Positions 1 through 5,410 of a stretch of 9,550 nt of DNA are shown one piece after another; positions within the stretch are counted from its first letter, which is position 1, and the number at the start of each line of letters is the position of its first letter. This DNA is from Candidatus Stercoripulliclostridium pullicola. Lineage in GTDB: Bacteria; Bacillota; Clostridia; Christensenellales; DTU072. The position numbers and the translations under genes are program-made. The stretch is taken from assembly GCA_017694145.1 (NCBI GenBank), contig JADINF010000062.1, positions 1 through 9,550 of the forward strand, read 5' to 3'. The notes under the pieces are model-generated. The model searched no databases and was not told the origin of the DNA. It worked only from the letters and a program-made list of their open reading frames with translations.

Positions 1-419
1 ACTTTTGCCGTATCCGAAGGCGCTTTTTTGATTTCTTTGACCTCCGGCTTCTGCTCGGGGAGCGCCGTTTCCGTTACTTTTACGGGTTCCGCTTTTTCTT
101 CGGGCGGCGCCTGCTCGGCTTTGATATCTTCCGCTTCCGCTTTCTGTTCCTCCGGTACTATCGGAGTCGCGGTAGCCTCTTTGATAGCTTCCTCTTTCTC
201 TTTCTCGGCTCTCAGCTTCTCCGCTTCGAGCGCTTCGCGCTCCTCCGCTTCGCGCAAGAATTCCGCGTACTTCTCGTCGAGCGATTTACGGGCGCTGTCG
301 AGTATTTTGCGATATTCCGCGATCGTCTTCGAAACGCTGTCCCTCTTCGCTTTAAGCACGCTTTCTATTTTCGAGATGTTGTGCACGGTATTTTGTTCGT
401 TATTCACGCTTCCTGCCAT
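1..419 (-). CDS. infB: Translation initiation factor IF-2, N-terminal part (runs off the window)
   Basis: The frame opens with ATG at 419 (MAGSVNNEQNTVHNISKIES...) and stays open to base 1, giving about 139 residues; the C-terminus is outside the window. The visible part is low-complexity, rich in Glu, Lys and Ala with some Pro, and probably part helix/coiled coil. This matches the poorly conserved, charged N-terminal extension of bacterial IF-2; the GTPase domains that would prove identity are not visible. The call rests mainly on position: it directly follows nusA-ylxR-ylxQ, where infB sits across Bacillota. IF-2 is the GTPase that brings initiator tRNA to the 30S subunit and promotes 50S joining. 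The ATG is the first start after an in-frame TGA, and a purine-rich stretch (AGAGGACGGAAAGAG) precedes it. The 34-nt gap from ylxQ has no terminator, so cotranscription is expected. Confidence 0.82.
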   Translation of the reverse strand, partial: MAGSVNNEQNTVHNISKIESVLKAKRDSVSKTIAEYRKILDSARKSLDEKYAEFLREAEEREALEAEKLRAEKEKEEAIKEATATPIVPEEQKAEAEDIKAEQAPPEEKAEPVKVTETALPEQKPEVKEIKKAPSDTAK

Positions 420-453
420 TCTCTTTCCGTCCTCTATTCAGTATTAAGTTGAT

Positions 454-765
454 TTATTCGTTGTTTCCGTCCGTCAGCTTCAGGATAGCTTCCGCGAGGT
501 TTTTCTCGCGTATCCCTATAACTTTGACGCCTTCGCGCGGTATTACCGATCCGATATCGGATATCTCTATCACCCGCCAGCCTTTCGCCGTTGCGTGCGC
601 AGAGATTTTTGCCGCGGCATTGCCGCTGAGCTCGTCCGACATAATCACCAACATGCGCTTATTGCTCGTAAGAACGTTGTCGGTACCGAATACGACTTTG
701 CCCGCTTTGAGCGCAAACCCGATATAACTACTTATTTTCGCTGTGCATTCCGGCGATAATTTCAT
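454..765 (-). CDS. ylxQ: L7Ae/L30e-family RNA-binding protein YlxQ
   Basis: This 103-residue protein (MKLSPECTAKISSYIGFALK...) has the compact L7Ae/L30e/Gadd45 fold pattern. The helix GFALKAGKVVFGTDNV is followed by a hydrophobic strand (RMLVIMSDELSGNAAAKI) and by the C-terminal GVKVIGIREKNLAEAI segment. In this family GlyLysVal and the Ile/Leu-rich strands surround the RNA-binding loop, and kink-turn binding is the general family role; the exact target of YlxQ is not settled. The frame stays open to 810, which would add an Arg-rich 15-residue tail. The ATG at 765 is preferred because GGAGGAG lies just upstream and the length then fits the family (about 100 aa). Its start overlaps the end of ylxR by 38 nt, suggesting translational coupling. 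It sits in the nusA-infB operon, as in Bacillus. Confidence 0.9.
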   Translation of the reverse strand: MKLSPECTAKISSYIGFALKAGKVVFGTDNVLTSNKRMLVIMSDELSGNAAAKISAHATAKGWRVIEISDIGSVIPREGVKVIGIREKNLAEAILKLTDGNNE

Positions 766-988
766 ATATCTCCTCCGGCACCGCCGTCTTGAACGACCTG
801 TCCAACGCACGCCTTTTACGGCATTGCTCTATACATTTCACGTCCTTACAGACATACGCCCCGCGCCCCGGAAGGTTATCCACGGTATCCACCGCGAAAC
901 CGCCTTCGGGCAAGCGCGCTATGCGTAACAGTTCGCTTTTGTCCTTCCTCGTGCGACAAACGGCGCACATTCTCTCGGGTCTGTACAT
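728..988 (-). CDS. ylxR: YlxR-family protein of the nusA-infB operon
   Basis: This 86-residue protein has the hallmark YlxR features. The N-terminal PERMCAVCRTRKDKSELLRI has a Cys-x2-Cys pair (C8, C11). The signature GRGAYVC follows at about residues 41-47, then CIEQC (C52, C56) and the closing LDRSF segment. YlxR proteins are small RNA-binding-type proteins found almost always between nusA and ylxQ/infB. Family members have been linked to RNase P binding and to transcriptional effects, but the role here is unknown. The five cysteines could bind metal; that is inference. The gene starts 21 nt after the nusA stop with a modest GGCGG Shine-Dalgarno, and its 3' end overlaps the start of ylxQ by 38 nt. 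The length is normal for the family. Confidence 0.93.
   Translation of the reverse strand: MYRPERMCAVCRTRKDKSELLRIARLPEGGFAVDTVDNLPGRGAYVCKDVKCIEQCRKRRALDRSFKTAVPEEIYEIIAGMHSENK
770..776 (-). promoter_or_regulatory. Strong Shine-Dalgarno that fixes the ylxQ start
   Basis: GGAGGAG on the minus strand ends 4 nt before the ATG at 765 and lies inside the ylxR coding sequence. It decides between the longer open frame starting at 810 and the shorter family-length start at 765, in favour of the latter. Confidence 0.8.
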
Positions 989-1009
989 TTCGTCCGCCGG
1001 TTTAAGGAA

Positions 1010-2089
1010 TTATTCCTCGGTTTCCGCGCTCTCGTCGTCGCCCACCGCTACGGAATAAGGCTTGACGTCGATCTTATAACCGGTAAGTTTGGCGGCGAGC
1101 TTGGCGTTCTGACCGCCTTTACCTATTGCAAGCGAAAGTTTGTCGTCGGGGACGATGACTCTCGCCTGTTGCTCGGTTTCGTTGAGCTGTACCATCAGGA
1201 CTTTAGCGGGCGACAGCGCGCGCACGATATATTCCGAAGGGTTGGTGCTGTAGAGTATAACGTCCACTTTCTCGCCGTTAAGCTCGTTGATCACCGCGTT
1301 CACGCGCGAACCTTTGGGTCCTATGCACGAACCGATGGAATCGATATTGGGGTCTTCGCTATAAACGGAAAGTTTGGTGCGGAGTCCCGCTTCGCGAACG
1401 ATATTTTTGATTTTTACGAGATTGGAGCGGATCTCGGGCACTTCTATCTCGAAAAGCTTTCTGACGAAGCCTGCGCAACTGCGCGAAACCATTACGCGGG
1501 AAGTGCCTTTGGCGTCGGTACGCACCTTTTTGACGTAAACCTTGATCTTGTCGCCCACGTTGAGCTTTTCGCCGCGCACCTGATCGCCGGTAGCGAGAAT
1601 GCCCTCCATCTGCGTGCCCACTATTTCGACGGACACGGTGCCGGTAGACTCTATTCTGCGCACGACCGCCTGCATAAGCTCGCCTTCGCGCTCGTTCATC
1701 TCGCTCATGACCTGTTCGCGCTTCGCCTCGTTGATGCGCTGGGTTATGACCTGCTTCGCGGTCTGCGCCGCGATCCTCGAAAGATCGTCCGGCGAAACCA
1801 CTTCGCCGATAAGTTCTCCCACTTCGGCGTCGGGCTTGATGTCGCGAGCTTCTTCCAAAGAAATTTCGGAATCTTCCTGCGGCTCGCCTTCCACTACGGT
1901 CTGATATGCGAAAAATTCGATAGTGTAAGTTTCGGGATTCATTCTTGCCGCGACCGCGCGGGATTCGCCGCTCTCTTTCTTGAATGCGGACGCAAGTCCC
2001 GCTTCCAGAGAAGATATAAGCAACGATTTGTCGATTTTGTACTCGTTTTCGATCTGGTCGAGCGCAAGGAACAGTTCTTTGTTTTTCAT
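1010..2089 (-). CDS. nusA: Transcription termination/antitermination factor NusA
   Basis: This 359-residue protein has the short NusA layout typical of Bacillota. An N-terminal RNA-polymerase-binding domain covers about 1-125. An S1 RNA-binding domain covers about 135-203 (MEGILATGDQVRGEKLNVGDK...). KH1 contains SIGSCIGPKGSRV at about 252-263, and KH2 contains LSLAIGKGGQNAKLAAKLTG at about 318-337. The GPKG (257-260) and GKGG (323-326) loops are the RNA-contacting loops of the KH folds. The C-terminus ends shortly after KH2 with a short acidic tail and lacks the extra acidic repeats of enterobacterial NusA. NusA binds elongating RNA polymerase and modulates pausing, termination and antitermination. 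The ATG at 2089 has GGAGG about 11 nt upstream. It follows rimP after 44 nt and precedes ylxR by 21 nt. Confidence 0.97.
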   Translation of the reverse strand: MKNKELFLALDQIENEYKIDKSLLISSLEAGLASAFKKESGESRAVAARMNPETYTIEFFAYQTVVEGEPQEDSEISLEEARDIKPDAEVGELIGEVVSPDDLSRIAAQTAKQVITQRINEAKREQVMSEMNEREGELMQAVVRRIESTGTVSVEIVGTQMEGILATGDQVRGEKLNVGDKIKVYVKKVRTDAKGTSRVMVSRSCAGFVRKLFEIEVPEIRSNLVKIKNIVREAGLRTKLSVYSEDPNIDSIGSCIGPKGSRVNAVINELNGEKVDVILYSTNPSEYIVRALSPAKVLMVQLNETEQQARVIVPDDKLSLAIGKGGQNAKLAAKLTGYKIDVKPYSVAVGDDESAETEE

Positions 2090-2133
2090 TTTTGGGGTAA
2101 CCTCCGTATTAAATTGTTATTAAGTTGTCCGGT

Positions 2134-2610
2134 CTATTTCAGACCTTTCATGTCTACGTAAGGGCGAAGTACTTTGATATTCGCCTTGGGTACGGGCGTT
2201 TTCAGGGTCTTTACCTCGAGATAAACGTTTTCGTCGTCGTGACCGAGAAGGATCCCTACCGCCTGTTTCTTTTTGCCGACGGGCTTAAGGTAAACGGCTT
2301 CCACTTTTTCTCCCGCGTTGCGCTCGAAATCCCTGTCGGTAACAATGGGACGATCGAGCCCCGGCGAAGAAATATTGAGAGTGTAAGCCCTGCCGCCGGT
2401 AACGTCTGCGGCTTCGAGAGGCGCGTCGAGCGCGTCGTTGACCTTGACGCAATCGTCGAGATCCACGCCGCCTTTTTTGTAAATGTAAACCGTAAGCGTA
2501 TCGGTTTTCCCTACGCAGTTAAAAGTCACCTCGACGACTTCGTAGCCGAGTTTCTCCACAACGGGCACTATCACGCTTTCGGCGCGCTCTTTTACCGATC
2601 CGTAATCCAT
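2134..2610 (-). CDS. rimP: Ribosome maturation factor RimP
   Basis: This 158-residue protein fits RimP. The N-terminal alpha/beta domain begins VIVPVVEKLGYEVVEVTF, followed by LDDCVKVNDALDAPLE and the family signature LNISSPGLDRPI at about residues 78-89. A C-terminal SH3-like domain follows (GEKVEAVYLKPVGKKK...GILLG...). RimP binds the 30S precursor and is needed for late 16S rRNA/30S maturation, including S12 incorporation. The ATG at 2610 has AGAGGAG about 12 nt upstream and a closer GAGGC. The gene heads the rimP-nusA-ylxR-ylxQ-infB block, the standard bacterial order. A promoter-like element and a perfect hairpin lie in the 108-nt gap upstream of it, suggesting that this operon has its own start and possibly a regulated leader. 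Confidence 0.96.
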   Translation of the reverse strand: MDYGSVKERAESVIVPVVEKLGYEVVEVTFNCVGKTDTLTVYIYKKGGVDLDDCVKVNDALDAPLEAADVTGGRAYTLNISSPGLDRPIVTDRDFERNAGEKVEAVYLKPVGKKKQAVGILLGHDDENVYLEVKTLKTPVPKANIKVLRPYVDMKGLK

Positions 2611-2639
2611 TTAGACGCCTCGCTCCTCTTATATATCGA

Positions 2640-2666
2640 TTGAGAGTGGTCGCCGACCACTCTCAA
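2640..2666 (-). promoter_or_regulatory. Perfect hairpin in the presumed rimP leader
   Basis: A 27-nt perfect inverted repeat has arms TTGAGAGTGGTC and GACCACTCTCAA around a 3-nt loop (GGC on the transcribed strand). It lies between the rluD stop and the rimP start, about 30 nt before the rimP ATG. Neither strand has a U-run after the stem, so it is not a normal intrinsic terminator. It could be an RNA leader element, an RNA-processing or mRNA-stability hairpin, or a DNA palindrome bound by a regulator. The sequence alone does not decide between these. Confidence 0.6.
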
Positions 2667-2697
2667 GTAACCGAAATAATTACTATTAAGCATTAAA

Positions 2698-2726
2698 ATA
2701 TTAACATATATAAAAAAGTTATGCAA
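2698..2726 (-). promoter_or_regulatory. Putative promoter for rimP-nusA-infB
   Basis: On the minus strand TTGCAT (2726-2721), a 17-nt spacer and TAATAT (2703-2698) form a plausible housekeeping promoter; the -10 matches the consensus at 4 of 6 positions. The -35 overlaps the last codons of rluD, and the AT-rich spacer is favourable. The predicted start near 2691 gives a leader of about 80 nt that contains the hairpin at 2640-2666. The TTGCA(A/T)-N17 layout is shared with the elements before lspA and yggS. Confidence 0.5.
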
Positions 2727-3636
2727 GCGTTTTGCGTAACTTTGCGAGCACTTCGCGGAAATAATCGGGAAGCGGAGCCGTGAATTCCATACGTTCGCCC
2801 GTGGAGGGGTGGTTCACCACGAGCCTTGCCGCGTGCAACAACTGCCCTTTCAAGCCGAAAGCGTTGCTTCCGCCATAGAGAGGATCTCCGACCACGGGAT
2901 GCCGCATATAAGCGCAGTGCACGCGGATCTGATGCGTTCTGCCGGTAAAAAGCTCGAATTCCATAAGAGTATACCGTCCGAAACGCTCCAAAACTTTATA
3001 AGCCGTTTTCGCGGGACGACCGTCTTTGACCACAGCCATTTTTTTGCGATCCTTAGGATTGCGGTCTACGGGTTGCTCTATGACCCCCTCATCCGCTTTG
3101 ACGTTTCCGTCGACAAGCGCGATATAGAAGCGTTTGGCGGTTTTCTCGGCGATCTGCGTCGTCAGCGAGAGATGTGCGCAATCGTTTTTCGCTATCAGGA
3201 TAAGCCCCGAAGTATCCTTGTCGAGCCTGTGCACGATACCCGGACGGAGCACGCCGTTAATGCCGGACAGATCTTTGATGTGATACAGAACGGCGTTGAC
3301 GAGGGTGCCGTCGGGCGAACCCGCGGCCGGATGAGTGACCATTCCCTGCGCTTTATTGATCACCGCGAAATCGGAATCCTGATAAACGATATTGAGCGGA
3401 AGATTTTCGGGCTCTACGCTGAGCTCCACGGCGTCCGCTACGGCTATCTCCACGAGATCGCCCTCTTTCAACGGGTAACCGGCTTTCGAAACCTGCTCTC
3501 CGCGCACTTTGACCATACCCATTTCGATACAGCCTTTGATACGGCTTCTGGAGATGTCGGGCAATTTGTCGGCAAGGAAAACGTCAAGACGCGCTCCTTT
3601 GTCATCGCCTGCCGCCACAAAAACGGATACTTCCAC
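2719..3636 (-). CDS. rluD: RluA-family 23S rRNA pseudouridine synthase (RluD type)
   Basis: This 305-residue protein has an N-terminal S4 RNA-binding domain (about 15-62, from RLDVFLADKLPDISRSRIK). The RluA-type catalytic domain contains IVHRLDKDTSGLILIAK at about 134-150, with the catalytic Asp at D139, and GRTHQIRVH at about 232-240. These motifs and the S4 domain fit the RluD subgroup, which isomerises uridines in helix 69 of 23S rRNA; the precise target sites are inferred from family. The start is GTG at 3636, with a single base between the lspA stop and this codon and GGAGG placed 6 nt upstream inside the lspA end. Translational coupling with lspA is therefore likely. The lspA-rluD pair is a common Bacillota arrangement (Bacillus lspA-ylyB). 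The length is normal. Confidence 0.93.
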   Translation of the reverse strand: MEVSVFVAAGDDKGARLDVFLADKLPDISRSRIKGCIEMGMVKVRGEQVSKAGYPLKEGDLVEIAVADAVELSVEPENLPLNIVYQDSDFAVINKAQGMVTHPAAGSPDGTLVNAVLYHIKDLSGINGVLRPGIVHRLDKDTSGLILIAKNDCAHLSLTTQIAEKTAKRFYIALVDGNVKADEGVIEQPVDRNPKDRKKMAVVKDGRPAKTAYKVLERFGRYTLMEFELFTGRTHQIRVHCAYMRHPVVGDPLYGGSNAFGLKGQLLHAARLVVNHPSTGERMEFTAPLPDYFREVLAKLRKTLA

Positions 3637-3637
3637 G

Positions 3638-4198
3638 TCAAGCCTCCGTCTTTCCGTCGCCTTCGGACTTGTTTTTCGGTTTTTTCTCGGGACGATAGAA
3701 AAAAATTATATAAACTATCATGCAGCCGCAACCGACGCAAAGTCCGCTGTCGGCAAAATTGAATACAGCGAAGTCGATCAACTCGAAATATATGAAATCG
3801 CGTACGTAGCCGAAAGCGATGCGGTCGACTATATTGCCCAGAGCTCCCGCCAGCATAAGGACTAGCGCTGCGCGGAAAAATCCGTTGCGTTCTTTCACGG
3901 AGAACACCCACAACACCGCCAAAACAACGAAAGTCACGCATGCGACGGCAAGCAGAACGCTCGTAGCGTCCGAAAAAATACCGAACGAAGCGCCGGTATT
4001 CTCCACCGCCGTAAAGCGCAACACGCCATCGATAAGTATTATATCCGGCTCGCCCGCGGCTATCGGACCGTAGACGAATTCCTTGGTCAGGAGATCGAGC
4101 GCGAGATAAGCGAACATAACGACCGCCTCTATCGCCAGATAAAGCGCCGTCTTACGCGGATCGTCGTAAAAATATTTCCTCAAATCGGGTTTTCGCAT
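3638..4198 (-). CDS. lspA: Lipoprotein signal peptidase (signal peptidase II)
   Basis: LspA cleaves the signal peptide from diacylglyceryl-modified prolipoproteins in the membrane. The 186-residue protein has four hydrophobic segments (about 18-37, 80-100, 108-124, 151-168). Family motifs are LALDLLTKE at 32-40, FTAVENTGASFGIF at 62-75, GNIVDR at 121-126, GYVRDFIYF at 130-138 and FNFADS at 146-151. D134 and D150 should be the catalytic pair by analogy with characterised LspA. It has a 15-residue polar N-terminal extension before TM1 and a Lys/Glu-rich tail, making it a little longer than the usual 150-170 aa. The ATG at 4198 is chosen over an in-frame TTG at 4228, because that TTG lies inside a promoter-like element. 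No Shine-Dalgarno precedes the ATG; see the promoter entry at 4205-4233. It is directly followed by rluD. Confidence 0.95.
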   Translation of the reverse strand: MRKPDLRKYFYDDPRKTALYLAIEAVVMFAYLALDLLTKEFVYGPIAAGEPDIILIDGVLRFTAVENTGASFGIFSDATSVLLAVACVTFVVLAVLWVFSVKERNGFFRAALVLMLAGALGNIVDRIAFGYVRDFIYFELIDFAVFNFADSGLCVGCGCMIVYIIFFYRPEKKPKNKSEGDGKTEA

Positions 4199-4204
4199 AC
4201 GGAC

Positions 4205-4233
4205 AGTATACAATAAACGCGGGTGCAATGCAA
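4205..4233 (-). promoter_or_regulatory. Putative promoter of lspA, predicted leaderless start
   Basis: On the minus strand TTGCAT (4233-4228), a 17-nt spacer and TATACT (4210-4205; 5 of 6 to TATAAT) precede the lspA ATG by exactly 6 nt. With the usual spacing from -10 to +1, transcription would start at 4198, the A of the ATG. The absence of any Shine-Dalgarno before this ATG agrees with a leaderless mRNA. The same geometry occurs before yggS. Confidence 0.6.
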
Positions 4234-4286
4234 GAAAAATTACGCCCGCAAGGATTAAAGAAAATTCAAATGTGCGAAAAGCGGAT

Positions 4287-4661
4287 CTATTCCTCGTCCG
4301 CAGAACTCGCCGCGCAGGCTATCTCGACTCCTTTGGGCGTGATGAGATAGGTCCCGTCGCCTATCCTCTCCATACGACCGTCAAGCGCGCAAACGGCTCC
4401 GCTCAAAAAATCGAGAAGTCTTTGCGCCGTCACGGGCGGCACTCCCTTGAAATCGGTTACCACGCCGCGATTGCGCCTAATCTCGCCCACGATCATCCTT
4501 ACGTCGTTATAGCCGGCGGGAGTAGTTACGCTCACGCGCGCTGCTTTCGGAATGGTATCCGGACGCTTGCGCGCCATATATCTGTCGTAAGGAGTAGGCT
4601 TCGGCGTTTTTGGCTTTTTTTCCGGAATTTTGCCCGTTTTCAATGTTTCAAGATAACTCAT
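4287..4661 (-). CDS. sepF: Cell division protein SepF
   Basis: This 124-residue protein has a Lys/Pro-rich linker (about 8-40) followed by the SepF (DUF552) domain at about 42-116. Key features are AGYNDVRMIVGEIRRNRGVVTDF, the dimer/ring-forming segment TAQRLLDFLSGAVCALDG (78-95) and the last strand GDGTYLITPKGVEI. SepF polymerises into rings, binds FtsZ and tethers it to the membrane through an N-terminal amphipathic helix. Here the N-terminus before the linker is short (MSYLETLKTGK), so the membrane-binding helix is brief or atypical. It lies 38 nt after yggS, matching the conserved ylmE-sepF neighbourhood of Bacillota. No Shine-Dalgarno is visible before the ATG (preceding bases GCCGCATTTTCATAGT), so initiation must be leaderless, coupled or otherwise SD-independent. 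The ATG is still the best start given the domain position. Confidence 0.9.
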   Translation of the reverse strand: MSYLETLKTGKIPEKKPKTPKPTPYDRYMARKRPDTIPKAARVSVTTPAGYNDVRMIVGEIRRNRGVVTDFKGVPPVTAQRLLDFLSGAVCALDGRMERIGDGTYLITPKGVEIACAASSADEE

Positions 4662-4699
4662 ACTATGAAAATGCGGCTAAATTAGAATACTCGAAAGAC

Positions 4700-5365
4700 T
4701 TAATCGAACAAAATTCGCCCCGGACGTATCATCGTGGAACCGCATTCGACGGCGAGTTCGAAGTCGTGCGACATACCCATCGAGAGAATATCGAAGTCTT
4801 CCCTATTCTTACCGAGTTCACGAAACAGCTCCCCGACTTTGGAAAAGCACGCTCTGAGCTCGTCCTCCGGTATGCCCTGCGGCGCCACCGCCATCAGCCC
4901 CCTCACCTTGATATGCTCGTAAGCTTCGAGCGATTTAAGGAACACCTCGGCTTCCTCGGCTATCAGTCCGCCCTTATTGGCTTCCTCTCCGCTGTTGATC
5001 TCGATAAGGCACTCCTGCACGACGCCGTGCTTTATCGCGAGGCGCTCTATTTCGTCGGCGAGCGCGAGCCTGTCAAGGCTCTGTATCAGTCGCACTTTAC
5101 CAATCAGGTATTTGACCTTATTCGTCTGCAACCGACCTATGAAATCCCACGTAAGGTCCTCGTCGTATTTCGAGCAGAATTCCTGCACTCTGTTTTCGCC
5201 GAACGCTTCCACTCCGCCGTACGACCACAGCTCGCGTAAAGTTCCGATCTCGCGGAACTTGCTCGCTCCCACTATTTTTATCGCCGCGGGATCGCGTCCT
5301 GCGCGCGCCGCGGCGCGCGCTATTGCCGATTTGATGTTTTCGAGATTTTCTATAACCTTTTCCAT
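4700..5365 (-). CDS. yggS: YggS/YlmE family PLP-binding protein (PLPBP)
   Basis: This 221-residue single-domain protein has the fold of bacterial alanine racemase N-domains. K36 in IVGASKF is the expected pyridoxal-phosphate lysine. AFGENRVQEF (54-63), DFIGRLQTNKVKYL (74-87), LSMGMSHDFELA (194-205) and STMIRPGR (210-217) are family motifs; the last two bind the PLP phosphate. YggS proteins have no known racemase activity and act in vitamin B6 and amino-acid homeostasis. Most members have a His where this one has D74 in W-D-F-I-G, a small departure. The Bacillota member YlmE is encoded next to sepF, as here. The ATG at 5365 lacks a well-spaced Shine-Dalgarno and is preceded by a promoter-like element at leaderless spacing. 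An Ala/Arg-rich early segment is encoded by a 20-bp GC palindrome. Confidence 0.93.
   Translation of the reverse strand: MEKVIENLENIKSAIARAAARAGRDPAAIKIVGASKFREIGTLRELWSYGGVEAFGENRVQEFCSKYDEDLTWDFIGRLQTNKVKYLIGKVRLIQSLDRLALADEIERLAIKHGVVQECLIEINSGEEANKGGLIAEEAEVFLKSLEAYEHIKVRGLMAVAPQGIPEDELRACFSKVGELFRELGKNREDFDILSMGMSHDFELAVECGSTMIRPGRILFD
5301..5320. repeat. 20-bp perfect GC palindrome inside yggS
   Basis: GCGCGCGCCGCGGCGCGCGC reads identically on both strands. It encodes the Ala/Arg-rich codons 16-22 of yggS (ARAAARA). As RNA it could form a very stable hairpin about 46 nt from the start codon. It may simply be a by-product of GCG/CGC codons. Confidence 0.6.
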
Positions 5366-5371
5366 AAGGTT

Positions 5372-5400
5372 ATTATAACGCCGCCCTCCCTCCTTTGCAA
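5372..5400 (-). promoter_or_regulatory. Putative promoter of yggS, predicted leaderless start
   Basis: On the minus strand TTGCAA (5400-5395), a 17-nt spacer and a perfect TATAAT (5377-5372) sit in the 45-nt gap after ssb. Six bases separate the -10 from the ATG at 5365, so the expected +1 is the start codon itself. The spacer contains AGGAGGGAGGG (5394-5384), which would be a good Shine-Dalgarno by sequence. It ends 18 nt before the ATG and would not be transcribed from this promoter. Confidence 0.65.
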
Positions 5401-5410
5401 GCGTTGTTTT

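Noticed and set aside
555..570. Short palindrome (TCCGATATCGGA) inside ylxQ
   Set aside because: It is only 12 bp, inside coding sequence, and expected by chance at this scale.
1169..2161. Long plus-strand open frame (330 codons) opposite nusA
   Set aside because: It mirrors nusA, whose S1 and KH motifs are unmistakable. Its translation is His/Phe/Arg-rich with no recognisable domain, typical of an antisense shadow.
2640..2666. Inverted repeat as an intrinsic terminator for rluD
   Set aside because: No U-run follows the stem on either strand, so it was kept only as a structural or regulatory element.
2809..3762. Long plus-strand open frame (317 codons) opposite rluD/lspA
   Set aside because: It is antisense to two well-supported genes, spans their junction and has no family motif.
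3468..3941. Arg-rich minus-strand frame (157 codons) across the rluD-lspA junction
   Set aside because: It is a different frame of the same strand as two real genes, with biased Arg composition and no motif.
4226..4228. TTG at 4228 as the lspA start
   Set aside because: It has no Shine-Dalgarno and falls inside the promoter-like element. The 10 extra residues add nothing conserved.
4218..4252. GCGGG/CCCGC arms in the sepF-lspA gap as a terminator
   Set aside because: The arms are only about 5 bp with a long AT-rich loop and no U-run after them; not convincing.
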